Assembly: GCA_050183765.1 (NCBI GenBank)
Contig: JBFXAZ010000015.1
Location: forward strand, 3,106 to 67,105
Reading direction: 5' to 3'
From: JAFAZJ01 sp050183765
Lineage (GTDB): Bacteria > Pseudomonadota > Alphaproteobacteria > Reyranellales > Reyranellaceae
DNA length: 64,000 bases
Both the position numbers and the translations under genes were made by a program. This document shows, one piece after another, positions 25,595 to 35,834 of this stretch (within the stretch, counting starts at the first letter, position 1; each line of letters begins with the position of its first letter). The notes beneath the pieces were generated by a model. It made no database searches, had not been told where the DNA came from, and saw only the letters and a program-made list of their open reading frames with translations.

Positions 25595-27202
25595 ATGCGG
25601 ATGATATTCACTTCGCGTCTCGTGCGCGCCGCTTTGGCCGGCGCCGCGCTGGCGCTGGCCGCGCCATCGGGCATCTCGCTGGCGCAGGAGAAGGTGCTGA
25701 AGGCGGTGATGCACGCCGATGTGCGCGTCATCGACCCGATCTGGACGACCCAGACCATCGCCAACATCCACGGCATGCTGGTCTACGACACCCTGTTCGG
25801 CAACGACGTCAACATGGTGCCCAAGCCGCAGATGGTCGGCAAATACGACGTCAGCGCCGACAAGCTGACCTACACCTTCACCCTGCGCGACGGGCTGAAG
25901 TTCAGCGACGGCTCGGCGGTGACGACCAAGGACGTGATCGCCTCGCTGCGACGCTGGGGCAAGAAGGACGGCGTCGGCATCCGGCTGTTCTCCTTCGTCA
26001 GCGCGCTCGACGCGGTCGACGACAAGACCTTCAAGATGGTCCTCACCAAGCCCTACGGCATGGTGCTGGAGTCGCTGGGCAAGACCAATTCCTCGGTCGC
26101 GATCATCATGCGCGAGAAGGAGGCGATGACCGAGCCCAACGTCCAGGTGAAGGAGTCGGTCGGCTCGGGCCCCTACATGATGCTGAAGGACCAGTGGGTG
26201 CCCGGCAGCAAGGCGGTCTACATCAAGAACCCGCACTACGTGCCGCGTCCCGGCAACGAGCCGCCGTCGTCGTTCTCCGGCAGCAAGATCGCCGGCGTCG
26301 ATCGCATCGAGCTGGTATGGATCGCCGATTCGCAGACCGCCATGTCGGCGCTGATCAACGGCGAGATCGACTTCTACGAGAACCCCGGCATCGACTTCCT
26401 GCCCATCCTGTCCAAGGCCAAGGGCGTGAAGCTGATGAAGACCGGCACGCTCGACAGCACGCACGGCATGATCCGGCTCAACCACCTGCATCCGCCGTTC
26501 AACAACGTCAAGGCGCGGCAGGCGATGTACCACCTGATCAACCAGGAGGACTTCCTGCGCGCCATCGTCGGCGACCCCGAGTACTACCGGGTGTGCCACG
26601 GGCTGATCACCTGCGGCTCGCCGCTGGCCAATGACGGCGGCAGCGCCATGCTCAAGGACTACAATCCCAAGAAGGCGCTGCAGCTCCTGAAAGAGGCGGG
26701 CTACAAGGGCGAGCCGATCACCATCCTCGCCGCCACCGACCACAACACCATCACGCCGGCCACCCAGGTGCTGATCCAGGCGATGCGGGAGGCCGGCATC
26801 AACCTCGACGTCCAGTCGATGGACTGGGGCTCGGTGGTCTCGCGCCGCGCCAAGAAGGAGCCGCCGGCACAGGGCGGCTGGAACATCTTCGTCACCACGA
26901 CCGGCGGCGTCGGCTCGTCCAATCCCGTGCTGCACACCTGGCTGGGCGCGGCATGCGACAAGGGCCTGTTCGGCTGGCCCTGCGACGCCAAGATCGAGGA
27001 GATGCGCAACGCGTTCGCGTTTGCCCAGACGCTGGAGGAGAAGAAGAAGATCGCGCGCGAGCTGCAGACGCGGGCGATCGAGCAGGTGCTCTACATCCCC
27101 TTCGGCCAGTGGAGCACGCCGCTGGCCTACCGCGCCGACCGCATCGAGGGCATCGTGCCCAACACCGGTCTCGCCGTGCTCTGGGGAATCCGGAAGAAGT
27201 AG
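25595..27202 (+). CDS. Peptide/nickel-type ABC substrate-binding protein
   Basis: A 535-residue periplasmic binding protein of the DppA/OppA family (SBP_bac_5). A Sec signal peptide (MRMIFTSRLVRAALAGAALA..., cleaved after SLAQ near residue 30) leads into LKAVMHADVRVIDPIWTTQT, the family's opening pattern. GSGPYMMLKDQWVPGSKAVY and the NPHYVP segment follow at about 185-212. GGGGGAG lies six bases before the ATG. The open frame runs much further upstream through proB and is not coding there. It supplies the ligand for the four downstream Dpp-type genes. Confidence 0.88.
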   Translation: MRMIFTSRLVRAALAGAALALAAPSGISLAQEKVLKAVMHADVRVIDPIWTTQTIANIHGMLVYDTLFGNDVNMVPKPQMVGKYDVSADKLTYTFTLRDGLKFSDGSAVTTKDVIASLRRWGKKDGVGIRLFSFVSALDAVDDKTFKMVLTKPYGMVLESLGKTNSSVAIIMREKEAMTEPNVQVKESVGSGPYMMLKDQWVPGSKAVYIKNPHYVPRPGNEPPSSFSGSKIAGVDRIELVWIADSQTAMSALINGEIDFYENPGIDFLPILSKAKGVKLMKTGTLDSTHGMIRLNHLHPPFNNVKARQAMYHLINQEDFLRAIVGDPEYYRVCHGLITCGSPLANDGGSAMLKDYNPKKALQLLKEAGYKGEPITILAATDHNTITPATQVLIQAMREAGINLDVQSMDWGSVVSRRAKKEPPAQGGWNIFVTTTGGVGSSNPVLHTWLGAACDKGLFGWPCDAKIEEMRNAFAFAQTLEEKKKIARELQTRAIEQVLYIPFGQWSTPLAYRADRIEGIVPNTGLAVLWGIRKK

Positions 27203-27218
27203 ACGCTCGTGAGAAACC

Positions 27219-27320
27219 GTCGTCCTGAGCGCAGCGAAGGACCTCGCGGTACCGCGGACACAGTGACGTATTGTGTCCGCGCCACACCACCGCCGGGTCC
27301 TTCGCGATGCTCAGGACGAC
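27219..27320. repeat. Palindromic intergenic repeat (family A) with nested hairpin
   Basis: Outer arms 27219-27250 and 27289-27320 are imperfect complements (core GTCCTGAGCGCAGCGAAGGA). Inside is a perfect 10-bp hairpin, CGCGGACACA (27253-27262) with TGTGTCCGCG (27272-27281). It separates the binding-protein gene from the permeases and could reduce read-through, keeping the binding protein in excess. Confidence 0.8.
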
Positions 27321-27335
27321 ATCTGAGCCCGTAGC

Positions 27336-28277
27336 ATGACCGCGTACATCATCCGCCGCCTGTTCGCGACCCTGCCGGTCATGGCGGTGGTCACGATCTT
27401 CGTCTTCTTCCTGCTGCGTCTTGCGCCGGGCGATCCGGCGGCGATCATCGCCGGCGACGACGCCACCGCCGCCGATCTCGAGGCGGTGCGCATCAAGCTC
27501 GGCCTGCACCTGCCGATCTACGAGCAGTTCGGCCTGTGGCTCTGGCGCCTGGTCCAGGGCGATCTCGGCGTCTCGATCTTCTCCAACCTGCCGGTGACGC
27601 GGCTGATCGCGCAGCGCGTCGAGCCAACCGTGGCGCTCACGCTGTCGACATTGTTCGTCGCCGTGGCGCTGGCCATCCCGGTCGGTGTGATCGCCGCGTG
27701 GCAGGCGCGCAAGCTGGCCGACCGCGCCGTGATGGTCTTCGCCGTGCTGGGCTTCGCCATCCCCGGCTTCCTCGCGGCGTATGTGCTGATCTGGGTCTTC
27801 GCCGTGAAGCTCCAGCTCCTGCCGGTGCAGGGCTACAGGCCGATCGGCGAGGGCTTCTGGCCTTTCGTCGAAAGCCTGATCCTGCCCTCGATCGCGCTGG
27901 GCGTGACCTACATGGCCCTGATCGCGCGCATCACGCGCGCCTCGATGCTCGAGGTTCTGTCGCAGGACTACATCCGCACCGCCAATTCCAAGGGCCTGGC
28001 GACCAGGCGCGTGCTGCTGCTGCACGCGCTGAAGAACGCCGCCGTGCCCATCGTCACGGTGATCGGCATCGGCATCGCGTTGCTGATCTCGGGCGTGGTG
28101 ATCACCGAGACGGTGTTCAACATTCCGGGCCTGGGCCGGCTCACCGTCGATGCCGTGCTCAAGCACGACTATCCCATCGTGCAGGGCCTGATCATGGTGT
28201 TCGCCGCGGCCAAGGTGCTGGTCAACCTGATGATCGACATCTCCTACGCCTTCCTCGACCCGCGCATCCGGTACTGA
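27336..28277 (+). CDS. dppB: Dipeptide-type ABC transporter permease DppB
   Basis: A 313-residue permease with six membrane segments. It has the DppB start MTAYIIRRLFATLPVMAVVT, the conserved RLAPGDPAAII, and the coupling EAA loop in RITRASMLEVLSQDYIRTA then NSKGLATRRVLLLHALKNA (about 190-235). It forms half of the import channel with the next gene, 2 bp away. Confidence 0.9.
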   Translation: MTAYIIRRLFATLPVMAVVTIFVFFLLRLAPGDPAAIIAGDDATAADLEAVRIKLGLHLPIYEQFGLWLWRLVQGDLGVSIFSNLPVTRLIAQRVEPTVALTLSTLFVAVALAIPVGVIAAWQARKLADRAVMVFAVLGFAIPGFLAAYVLIWVFAVKLQLLPVQGYRPIGEGFWPFVESLILPSIALGVTYMALIARITRASMLEVLSQDYIRTANSKGLATRRVLLLHALKNAAVPIVTVIGIGIALLISGVVITETVFNIPGLGRLTVDAVLKHDYPIVQGLIMVFAAAKVLVNLMIDISYAFLDPRIRY

Positions 28278-28279
28278 GC

Positions 28280-29166
28280 ATGGTCGCCGTCCCCTCCGAC
28301 GCCGCGCTGGCGTCCGCCGACGAGGCGCCGCCGTCGCTGGCCAGGCGCATCTGGACGCCGATCCGGCGCAATCCCACGATCTTCGCCGGCGCCGTGCTGC
28401 TGACGATCCTGGTCAGCCTCGCAATCCTCGCGCCGTGGATCAGCGCCGATCCGCTGAAGCAGAACACCATAAACCGCCTGCGCGAGCCCTCGGCGCGCTT
28501 CTGGTTCGGCACCGACCAGTTCGGGCGCGACATCTTCGCCCGCACCTTGCACGGCGCGCGCGTCTCGCTGGTGGTCGGCATCACCGTGGCGGCGTTCTCG
28601 GCTGCGATCGGCCTCGCGCTCGGCATCCTCTGCGGGTACTTCCGCCGCGTCGACGCCATCGTCATGCGCGTCATGGACGGCATCATGGCGATCCCCTCGA
28701 TCCTGCTGGCGATCGCGCTGATCACCCTCACCAGACCGGGTCTGTTCATCGTCATCATCGCCATCGTCATTCCCGAGGTGCCGCGCGTCGTGCGTGTCGT
28801 GCGCTCCGTCGTGCTGAGCATCCGCGCCCAGCCCTACATCGAGAGCGCCATCGCCGGCGGCACGCGCGGCTTCAAGCTGCTGGCGCGCCACATCCTGCCC
28901 AACACGCTGGCGCCGCTGATCGTGCAGGCGACCTTCATCTGCGCCGCCGGCATGCTGATCGAGGCCGGCCTGTCCTTCCTCGGCGCCGGCGTGCCGCTGG
29001 AGATCCCGAGCTGGGGCAACATCATCGCCCAGGGCCGCAGCTTCTTCCTGCGCGCGCCCTGGTGCATCTTCATCCCGGGCGCCTTCCTCGCGCTGACCGT
29101 GCTGGCGGTGAACCTGCTGGGCGACGGCCTGCGCGACCGGCTCGACCCGCGGCTGGCGAGGCGCAT

Positions 29167-29170
<4 letters not shown>
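28280..29170 (+). CDS. dppC: Dipeptide-type ABC transporter permease DppC
   Basis: A 296-residue permease with an N-terminal cytoplasmic tail and six membrane segments. DppC features are WFGTDQFGRDIFARTLHGAR, a LGILCGYFRR loop and the coupling segment ESAIAGGTRGFKLLARHILP. The start is ATG at 28280, 2 bp after dppB. The stop overlaps the GTG start of the first ATPase gene. Confidence 0.9.
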
Positions 29171-30168
<998 letters not shown>

Positions 30169-30183
30169 GCGCGATCGTTCTTC

Positions 30184-30338
30184 CCTTCTCCCCGCGTAGG
30201 CGTGGAGAAGGTGCCCGAAGGGCGGATGAGGGGCTTCCTCAACGCCTCAACAACGACAATGCTCGATCCAGCGCCGCAAAGCCCCTCATCCGCCTCGCTG
30301 CGCTCGGCACCTTCTCCCCGCCTGCGCTGGGAGAAGGA
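30184..30338. repeat. Palindromic intergenic repeat (family B)
   Basis: A long imperfect palindrome between the two ATPase genes. Each end is itself a hairpin built on CCTTCTCC...GGAGAAGG (start near 30184-30208, end near 30310-30338), and the inner segments GATGAGGGGCTT and AAGCCCCTCATC are complementary. Its right end supplies the AAGGAG ribosome site for the downstream gene. Related copies lie at 35096-35214. Confidence 0.75.
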
Positions 30339-30346
30339 GATCAGCC

Positions 30347-31360
30347 ATGAGCGACGCTCCCAGCCTGGAAGTGCGCGACCTGGTCAAGCACTTCCCGATT
30401 CACAGCGGCCTGCTGCAGCGGCGCACCGGCGCCGTGAAGGCGGTCGACGGCGTGAGCTTCGCGATCCGCCGCGGCGAGACGCTGGGACTGGTGGGCGAGT
30501 CCGGTTGCGGCAAGTCGACCGTCGGCAAGGCCGTGCTGAAGCTGGTCGAGCCGACCTCCGGCCAGATCCTGCTCGACGGCGAGGACGTCACGCATCTGCC
30601 GCCCGGCCGCATGTGGCATCACCGGCGGCGCATCCAGACGGTGTTCCAGGACCCCTACTCCTCGATGAATCCGCGCCTGAAGGTCGGCACCATCGTCGGC
30701 GAGCCGCTGGAAAACTTCGGCATCGCCTCAGGCAAGGAGAAGGACGAGCGCGTCGCGCAGCTGTTGCAGCGCGTCGGCATGCGGCCCGACGCGATGAACC
30801 GTTTCACCCACGAATTCTCGGGCGGCCAGCGCCAGCGGCTGGGCATCGCCAAGGCGCTGGCGGTGAACCCCGACGTGATCGTCGCCGACGAGCCGGTCTC
30901 GGCGCTCGACGTCTCGGTGCAGGCGCAGGTGCTGAACCTGCTGATCGACCTGCAGGACGAGTACCAGCTCGCCTACCTGTTCATCAGCCACGACCTGGCG
31001 GTGATGCGCCACATCAGCCACCGCATCGCCGTGATGTATCTCGGCCGCATCGTCGAGCTGACCGACAAGCGCACCTTGTTCTCGATGCCGATGCATCCCT
31101 ACACCGAGGCGCTGCTCTCGGCCGCTCCGGTGCCGGACCCGTCGAAGAAGAAGGCGCGGCGCATCATCGTGCAGGGCGACGTGCCCAGCCCGGCCAAGCC
31201 GCCGCCGGGCTGCCACTTCCACACCCGCTGCCCCTACGCCTTGCCCAAGTGCAAGGTCGAGGTACCGCCGCTGATCGAGGTGGCTGAGGGCCATCACGTC
31301 GCCTGCCTGCGGCGTCCGGTGGGCGCCTCGCCAGAGCCGCTCGGCGTCACCGCGGCCTGA
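30347..31360 (+). CDS. dppF: Dipeptide-type ABC ATP-binding protein DppF
   Basis: A 337-residue ATPase with Walker A GESGCGKST, FQDPYSSMNPRLKVG, signature FSGGQRQRLGIAKAL and Walker B VIVADEPVSALDVSVQAQ. The C-terminal Cys-containing HTRCPYALPKCKVE segment matches the oligopeptide/dipeptide ATPase extension. The AAGGAG seven bases before ATG at 30347 is part of the family B repeat. Its 3' end overlaps the convergent regulator gene by 14 bp. Confidence 0.9.
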   Translation: MSDAPSLEVRDLVKHFPIHSGLLQRRTGAVKAVDGVSFAIRRGETLGLVGESGCGKSTVGKAVLKLVEPTSGQILLDGEDVTHLPPGRMWHHRRRIQTVFQDPYSSMNPRLKVGTIVGEPLENFGIASGKEKDERVAQLLQRVGMRPDAMNRFTHEFSGGQRQRLGIAKALAVNPDVIVADEPVSALDVSVQAQVLNLLIDLQDEYQLAYLFISHDLAVMRHISHRIAVMYLGRIVELTDKRTLFSMPMHPYTEALLSAAPVPDPSKKKARRIIVQGDVPSPAKPPPGCHFHTRCPYALPKCKVEVPPLIEVAEGHHVACLRRPVGASPEPLGVTAA

Positions 31361-31895
31361 ATCGCTTCTCCAGCAGCGCGCGAATCTTCTCGTCCGCGCC
31401 GCGACCCGGGCGGGCGACGATGTCGCGCGGCCGCAGCGTCCGGCCGTCGGCGTCGGTGACGGCGACGCGGCGCACCCGACGGCGCGTGCGCTTGTCGACG
31501 AAGACGATGCGCGCGCCCCCGGGACTCGCCGCGAACCGCTCGCCCCAATCCGTCAGCGCGATCAGCACGGGATAGAGCGCGCTGCCCTTCTCCGTCAGCC
31601 GATACTCGAAGGCGCGGCCGTCGTCCCTGGCCCGTGTCTTCTTCAGAATGCCCGATCGCGTGAGCTTCGCCAGCCGTGCCGCCAGCACGTTCGAGGCGAT
31701 GCCCAGGTGATCGTGGAAGTCGTCGAAGCGCGACATGCCGCAGAACGCATTGCGCAGGATCAGCATGGTCCACCATTCGCCGACCTGCTCCAGGGTCTGG
31801 GCGATGGCGCAGTTCATGGCGGCGAAGGACGATCTCGGCACGGCACCCCCGTCCGCGGTTGCGGCCACGACAGTAGGCAATGTAGCTTGCTTCAT
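31347..31895 (-). CDS. HxlR-type transcriptional regulator
   Basis: A 182-residue winged-helix regulator. It has the HxlR core: AMNCAIAQTLEQVGEWWTML, ILRNAFCGMSRFDDFHDHLG, IASNVLAARLAKLTRSGIL and a YRLTEKG wing (about 25-105). The C-terminal 60 residues carry an Arg-rich strand-like extension seen in longer members. ATG at 31895 gives the standard length; a start 24 bases further up would overlap the divergent gene. It probably controls the divergent GFA-domain gene, 22 bp away, from a shared control region. Confidence 0.85.
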   Translation of the reverse strand: MKQATLPTVVAATADGGAVPRSSFAAMNCAIAQTLEQVGEWWTMLILRNAFCGMSRFDDFHDHLGIASNVLAARLAKLTRSGILKKTRARDDGRAFEYRLTEKGSALYPVLIALTDWGERFAASPGGARIVFVDKRTRRRVRRVAVTDADGRTLRPRDIVARPGRGADEKIRALLEKRFRPR

Positions 31896-31917
31896 GCAAT
31901 CTATATTGGAGAGTGAC

Positions 31918-32331
31918 ATGAGCATGCGCGTCACGGGCGGTTGCGCCTGCGGCAAGGTCCGCTATGCAGCCGACGCCCGGCCGATCACGGCGCTCTACTG
32001 CCAGTGCCGCGACTGTCAGTACGACAGCGGTGGCGGGCATTCCTGCCATGTGATGCTGCCGCAGGCCGCGCTCGACGTGAGCGGCGCGCTGACGTCGTAC
32101 TGGTCCAGCGCCGACAGCGGCAACGCGGTATGCCGGCAGTTCTGCCCGGTCTGCGGCTCGCCGATCACCTACGGTTCGGCCGCGTTCCCCGGCAGCATCT
32201 TCGTCACCGCTGGCAGCCTCGATGATCCTCGTCTGTTCGTGCCGGTCATGGTCGTCTTCACCCAGAGCGCCGCGCCTTGGGATGTCATCGATCCCGGCCT
32301 GCGGCGCTTCTCCGGGATGCCGCCGAGCTAA
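31918..32331 (+). CDS. GFA (CENP-V) domain protein
   Basis: A 137-residue zinc-binding protein of the glutathione-dependent formaldehyde-activating family. The Cys ligands are GGCACGKVRY, CQCRDCQ and FCPVCGSPI, the standard arrangement. The protein may form S-hydroxymethylglutathione or act on another thiol adduct; most members are uncharacterised. ATG at 31918 follows GGAGAG by four bases. Its stop overlaps the convergent PhzF gene by 4 bp. Pairing with a divergent HxlR regulator, a class that often senses aldehydes or quinones, fits an electrophile response. Confidence 0.85.
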   Translation: MSMRVTGGCACGKVRYAADARPITALYCQCRDCQYDSGGGHSCHVMLPQAALDVSGALTSYWSSADSGNAVCRQFCPVCGSPITYGSAAFPGSIFVTAGSLDDPRLFVPVMVVFTQSAAPWDVIDPGLRRFSGMPPS

Positions 32332-33167
32332 AGCTGCAGACGGCCCTCGATGCAGGTGACGGTTCGGCCGCCGATCCAGATATCTTCTCCAGCGCGCTCG
32401 ACATGCACGCGGCCGGCGCGGCCCAGCACCGTGCCTTGGCTCGCGACGTAGCTCGGCGGAGCCAGACCGGCGCCGATCAGCCATTGCGCCACGCCGGCGT
32501 TCAGGCTGCCGGTCACCGGATCCTCGGTCGAGCGGCTGGGCACGAAAGCCCGCAGCTCGAACTGCGCGTCGCCGCCGTCGGCGCTGGCATCCCAGGGCCC
32601 GACGACACCAGGCTTCAGGTCGGCCATGGCGGCATGGTCGGGACGCAGGGCCAGCACGGCCGCGCGGCTTTCGAGCATCACGCCGATCCAGCCCGGCCCG
32701 TTGTCGCACCATTGCGACGCCTTGATGGCGCCGCGCTCGATGCGCAGGCCCGCGGCGATGCGCGCCAGGGTGACCTCGTCGACCGCGCCAGACCTGCGCA
32801 GCGGCGGCGCGGCGAATGCCAGCCGGTCGGCGTCACGCTTGATGCGGATCAGCCCGGCGGCGCATTCCTGCACGATGTGGCCGCCCTTGGGCCTGTTGCC
32901 CGCGTTGAGCCAAACCTGGCAGCTGCCCAGGGTGGGATGGCCGGCGAAGGGCAGCTCGCGCTCGGGCGTGAAGATGCGCACCCGGTAGTCGGCACCCGCC
33001 TGCGTCGGCGTCAGCAGGAAGGTGGTCTCGCTGAGATTTGTCCAGTTGGCGAAGGCCGCCATCGCCGCGTCGCTCAGCCCGTCGGCGCCGACCACCACGG
33101 CCAGCGGATTGCCCTTGAGCGGCGCGGAGGCGAAGACGTCGACCTGCTGGAAGGCATACGAAGGCAT
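32328..33167 (-). CDS. PhzF family protein
   Basis: A 279-residue protein of the PhzF/diaminopimelate-epimerase-like fold. It starts MPSYAFQQVDVFASAPLKGN, has the catalytic Glu47 in TNLSETTFLL, the FTPERELPFAGHPTLGSC segment of half one, and FVPSRSTEDPVTGSLNAGVAQWL in half two. PhzF enzymes isomerise small cyclic acids; most homologues outside phenazine clusters are of unknown substrate. No other phenazine gene is nearby. ATG at 33167 is chosen because the open frame upstream of it enters the proA promoter region. Confidence 0.88.
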   Translation of the reverse strand: MPSYAFQQVDVFASAPLKGNPLAVVVGADGLSDAAMAAFANWTNLSETTFLLTPTQAGADYRVRIFTPERELPFAGHPTLGSCQVWLNAGNRPKGGHIVQECAAGLIRIKRDADRLAFAAPPLRRSGAVDEVTLARIAAGLRIERGAIKASQWCDNGPGWIGVMLESRAAVLALRPDHAAMADLKPGVVGPWDASADGGDAQFELRAFVPSRSTEDPVTGSLNAGVAQWLIGAGLAPPSYVASQGTVLGRAGRVHVERAGEDIWIGGRTVTCIEGRLQL

Positions 33168-33286
33168 CGGCTTGTCAGCTCCCTGAATCCATCGGGATAT
33201 TGTGGCCATCGGACGTGCTGGAACAGACCGGCAACTTGTCCCTGATGTCGGCGCACCATATAAGGGCCGCCTGAGGGACATCAGGC

Positions 33287-34570
33287 ATGAACGTCCAGGC
33301 CAAGTCAGTCGATTCGGATGTCGCAGCGGCGATCGCCGACATGGGCGCGCGCGCGCGTGGCGCGGCCGTGGCCCTGCGCGTGGCGTCGAGCGCGGCCAAG
33401 AATGCCGCCCTGGTCGAGGCGGCGCGCCTGATCCGGGCCGAGGCCGCGGCGATCCTCGACGCCAACGCCAAGGATATGGCGGCCGCCCGCGAGCGCGGCC
33501 TGACCGCGGCGCTGCTCGACCGGCTGGAGCTCAACCCGGCGCGTGTCGAAGCGATGGCGCACGGGCTCGACGACATTGTCGCCCTGCCCGATCCGGTGGG
33601 CCAGACGATCGAGGAATGGTCGCGGCCCAATGGCCTGAGGATCGCGCGGGTACGCGTGCCGATCGGCTGCATCGGTGTGATCTACGAATCGCGGCCCAAC
33701 GTCACTGCCGACGCCGGCGCGCTCTGCCTGAAATCGGGCAATGCGGTGATCCTGCGCGGCGGCTCGGAGAGCTTCCATTCCTCGCGCGCCATCGTCGCGT
33801 GCCTGCGCCGGGGCCTCGCCAAGGCCGGGCTGCCCGAGGATTGCGTGCAACTGGTGCCGACCACCGACCGCGCCGCGGTCGGCGAGATGCTGCGCGCCAC
33901 CGAGCATCTCAACCTCATCGTGCCGCGCGGCGGCAAACCGCTGATCGAGCGGGTGATGGCGGAGAGCCGGGTCCCGGTGCTCAAGCATTTCGACGGGCTG
34001 TGCCACGTCTACGTCGACCGCGACGCCGACATCGCCATGGCGCGCGACGTCGTGGCCAATGCCAAGATGCGCCGCGTCGGCGTCTGCGGTGCGGCCGAAA
34101 CGCTGCTGATCGACCGCGCGGCGCTGGCCACCCATGCCAGGCCGGTGATCGACCGGCTGATCGAGCTGGGCTGCGAGGTGCGCGGCGACGCCGAGGTGCG
34201 CCGTCTCGACAACCGTGTCGGCGAGGCTACCGAGCAGGACTGGCGCACCGAATATCTCGCGCCGGTGATCTCGGTCGCGGCGGTCGATGGCGTCGCGGGC
34301 GCAGCGAAGCACATCGCCACCTACGGCTCCGGCCACACCGAGTCGATCGTCACCGACAACGCGGCCACGGCGGAGCGCTTCCTCGCCGATGTCGACAGCG
34401 CCATCGTCATGCACAACGCCTCGACGCAGTTCGCCGACGGCTTCGAGTTCGGGCTGGGCGCCGAGATCGGCATTTCGACCGACCGCCTGCACGCGCGCGG
34501 GCCGGTCGGCCTGGTCGAGCTGACGACCTACAAGAACATCGTGCGCGGCGCCGGCACGATCAGGCCCTAG
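33287..34570 (+). CDS. proA: Gamma-glutamyl phosphate reductase
   Basis: A 427-residue aldehyde-dehydrogenase-fold enzyme that reduces glutamyl phosphate to glutamate semialdehyde in proline synthesis. It has the IGCIGVIYESRPNVTADAG segment, LCLKSGNAVILRGGSES and the catalytic Cys in RRVGVCGAAETLL, with GFEFGLGAEIGISTDRLHARG at the C-terminal end. It is the product partner of ProB, 7.8 kb upstream. A short secreted-protein gene starts 2 bp after its stop. Confidence 0.97.
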   Translation: MNVQAKSVDSDVAAAIADMGARARGAAVALRVASSAAKNAALVEAARLIRAEAAAILDANAKDMAAARERGLTAALLDRLELNPARVEAMAHGLDDIVALPDPVGQTIEEWSRPNGLRIARVRVPIGCIGVIYESRPNVTADAGALCLKSGNAVILRGGSESFHSSRAIVACLRRGLAKAGLPEDCVQLVPTTDRAAVGEMLRATEHLNLIVPRGGKPLIERVMAESRVPVLKHFDGLCHVYVDRDADIAMARDVVANAKMRRVGVCGAAETLLIDRAALATHARPVIDRLIELGCEVRGDAEVRRLDNRVGEATEQDWRTEYLAPVISVAAVDGVAGAAKHIATYGSGHTESIVTDNAATAERFLADVDSAIVMHNASTQFADGFEFGLGAEIGISTDRLHARGPVGLVELTTYKNIVRGAGTIRP

Positions 34571-34572
34571 GC

Positions 34573-35130
34573 ATGAAGCAAGCCTTTCTGCGATGGGCGG
34601 TGGCCGCAGTGCTGGCGCTCGCGGCGTTGCCAGCGCAGGCCGCGCCCGGCGATCGCCAGCGCACGCGCAGCTATCCCTTCGTGCGTATCGACCAGGGCCT
34701 GGGCCGCACCAACGGACCGGTCGAGACCAATGTCGTGCCGCTGTGGCCGGTGCGCTCGTGCTTCGGCTGGGTCGTGGTGCTGCGCGGCGGCTACCGCATC
34801 GTCGAGGTGACGGAGATCCAGCACGCGCCGGGACCGACGCGCTTCACCGGCTCGGGCTTCGAGATCAACCCGAAGTCCGATGGCACGACGTTGAAAACGC
34901 ACATGCCGGTGATCGACGGCAAGATCAGCCACAGCTGGTGCGTCAACGATGCCGACCCGCCGGGCGAATGGCGCTTCCAGATCTACGTCGACGGCGTCTT
35001 CATCGCGGAATTCCGCTTCTGCGGCATCCGCCTGCCCGAGCGCGAGCCGTTCAAGCTCGTGGAGCTGGCGTGCCGCACCACCGCGCCGACATCTTCCCTC
35101 TCCCCGCTTGCGGGGAGAGGGTTTGGGTGA
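34573..35130 (+). CDS. Secreted protein of unknown function (paralogue of 53565-54179)
   Basis: A 185-residue protein with a Sec signal (cleaved after AQAA near residue 24). The mature part shows NVVPLWPVRSCFGWVVVL, HSWCVNDADPPGEW and FRFCGIRLPE, which align with NAIPLLINKACFGWRMWLG, RSWCIIDGDPPGTY and FVFCAIEVPN in the protein before gpmI. Three conserved Cys suggest a disulfide in the periplasm. I do not recognise a named domain. The last dozen residues (SLSPLAGRGFG) and the stop codon are encoded by an intergenic repeat, so the native C-terminus has been replaced. It follows proA by 2 bp. Confidence 0.75.
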   Translation: MKQAFLRWAVAAVLALAALPAQAAPGDRQRTRSYPFVRIDQGLGRTNGPVETNVVPLWPVRSCFGWVVVLRGGYRIVEVTEIQHAPGPTRFTGSGFEINPKSDGTTLKTHMPVIDGKISHSWCVNDADPPGEWRFQIYVDGVFIAEFRFCGIRLPEREPFKLVELACRTTAPTSSLSPLAGRGFG

Positions 35131-35214
35131 GGGGTTGCGTGCGACAGCCACGCCGTCACGGTCCGTTCCGCCGTGCCCCTCACCCCGACCCTCTCCCCGC
35201 AGGCGGGGAGAGGG
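35096..35214. repeat. Intergenic repeat pair (family B)
   Basis: Two hairpins, CCCTCTCCCCG (35096-35106) with its complement at 35111-35121, and CCCTCTCCCCGC (35189-35200) with its complement at 35203-35214, bracket about 65 bases whose ends (GTGAGGGG and CCCCTCAC) are also complementary. It encodes the tail of the upstream gene and supplies the purine-rich GGAGAGGGAG upstream of nadD. Confidence 0.8.
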
Positions 35215-35227
35215 AGTAGGACGCGTG

Positions 35228-35821
35228 ATGCGCGCCGCGCCGCGCCTGACCGACCGGCGCATCGGATTGCTTGGCGGCTCGTTCAACCCGGCGCACGAAG
35301 GCCATGTGCACATCTCGCTCGAGGCGCTGAAGCGGCTCGGCCTTGACGAGGTGTGGTGGCTGGTCTCGCCGCAGAACCCGCTGAAGGCGGCCGCCGGCAT
35401 GGCGAGCCTGGCCGATCGCATGACGGGCGCGCGCGCTCTTGCCGCGCGGCATCGGCGGCTGCGCGTCACCGATCTCGAGCGCAAGCTGGGCACGCGCTAC
35501 ACCATCGACACCGTGCGCGCGCTGCGGCGGCGCCATCCGCGCGCGCGCTTCGTCTGGCTGATGGGCGCCGACAACCTCAGGCAGCTGCCGCGCTGGAAGG
35601 ACTGGCCGGCGTTGGTCGAATCCATCCCCATCGCCGTGATCGACCGCCCAGGCTTCGCGCCGGCGGCACTTTCCGGTGCCCCGGCGCATCGATATGCTGG
35701 CGCCCGGCTGCCGCCTGCCGCGGCGCGCTCGCTGGCCGATCGCGCCGCGCCGGCCTGGACCTTCCTCTACACGCGGCTGAACCCGCTTTCGGCCACGGCG
35801 TTGCGCAACCACCAGATTTGA
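35228..35821 (+). CDS. nadD: Nicotinate-nucleotide adenylyltransferase
   Basis: A 197-residue enzyme that makes deamido-NAD from nicotinate mononucleotide and ATP. It has the nucleotidyltransferase motif GGSFNPAHEGHVHIS, then LDEVWWLVSPQNPLK, TRYTIDTVRALRRR, WLMGADNLRQLPRWKDW and an ISSTxxR-equivalent near NPLSATALRNH, where the usual SST/R is degenerate as in many Alphaproteobacteria. ATG at 35228 lies just after the repeat; GTG at 35225 is also possible. The rsfS frame begins 13 bp after its stop. Confidence 0.95.
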   Translation: MRAAPRLTDRRIGLLGGSFNPAHEGHVHISLEALKRLGLDEVWWLVSPQNPLKAAAGMASLADRMTGARALAARHRRLRVTDLERKLGTRYTIDTVRALRRRHPRARFVWLMGADNLRQLPRWKDWPALVESIPIAVIDRPGFAPAALSGAPAHRYAGARLPPAAARSLADRAAPAWTFLYTRLNPLSATALRNHQI

Positions 35822-35834
35822 CCGGGAGATCGTC

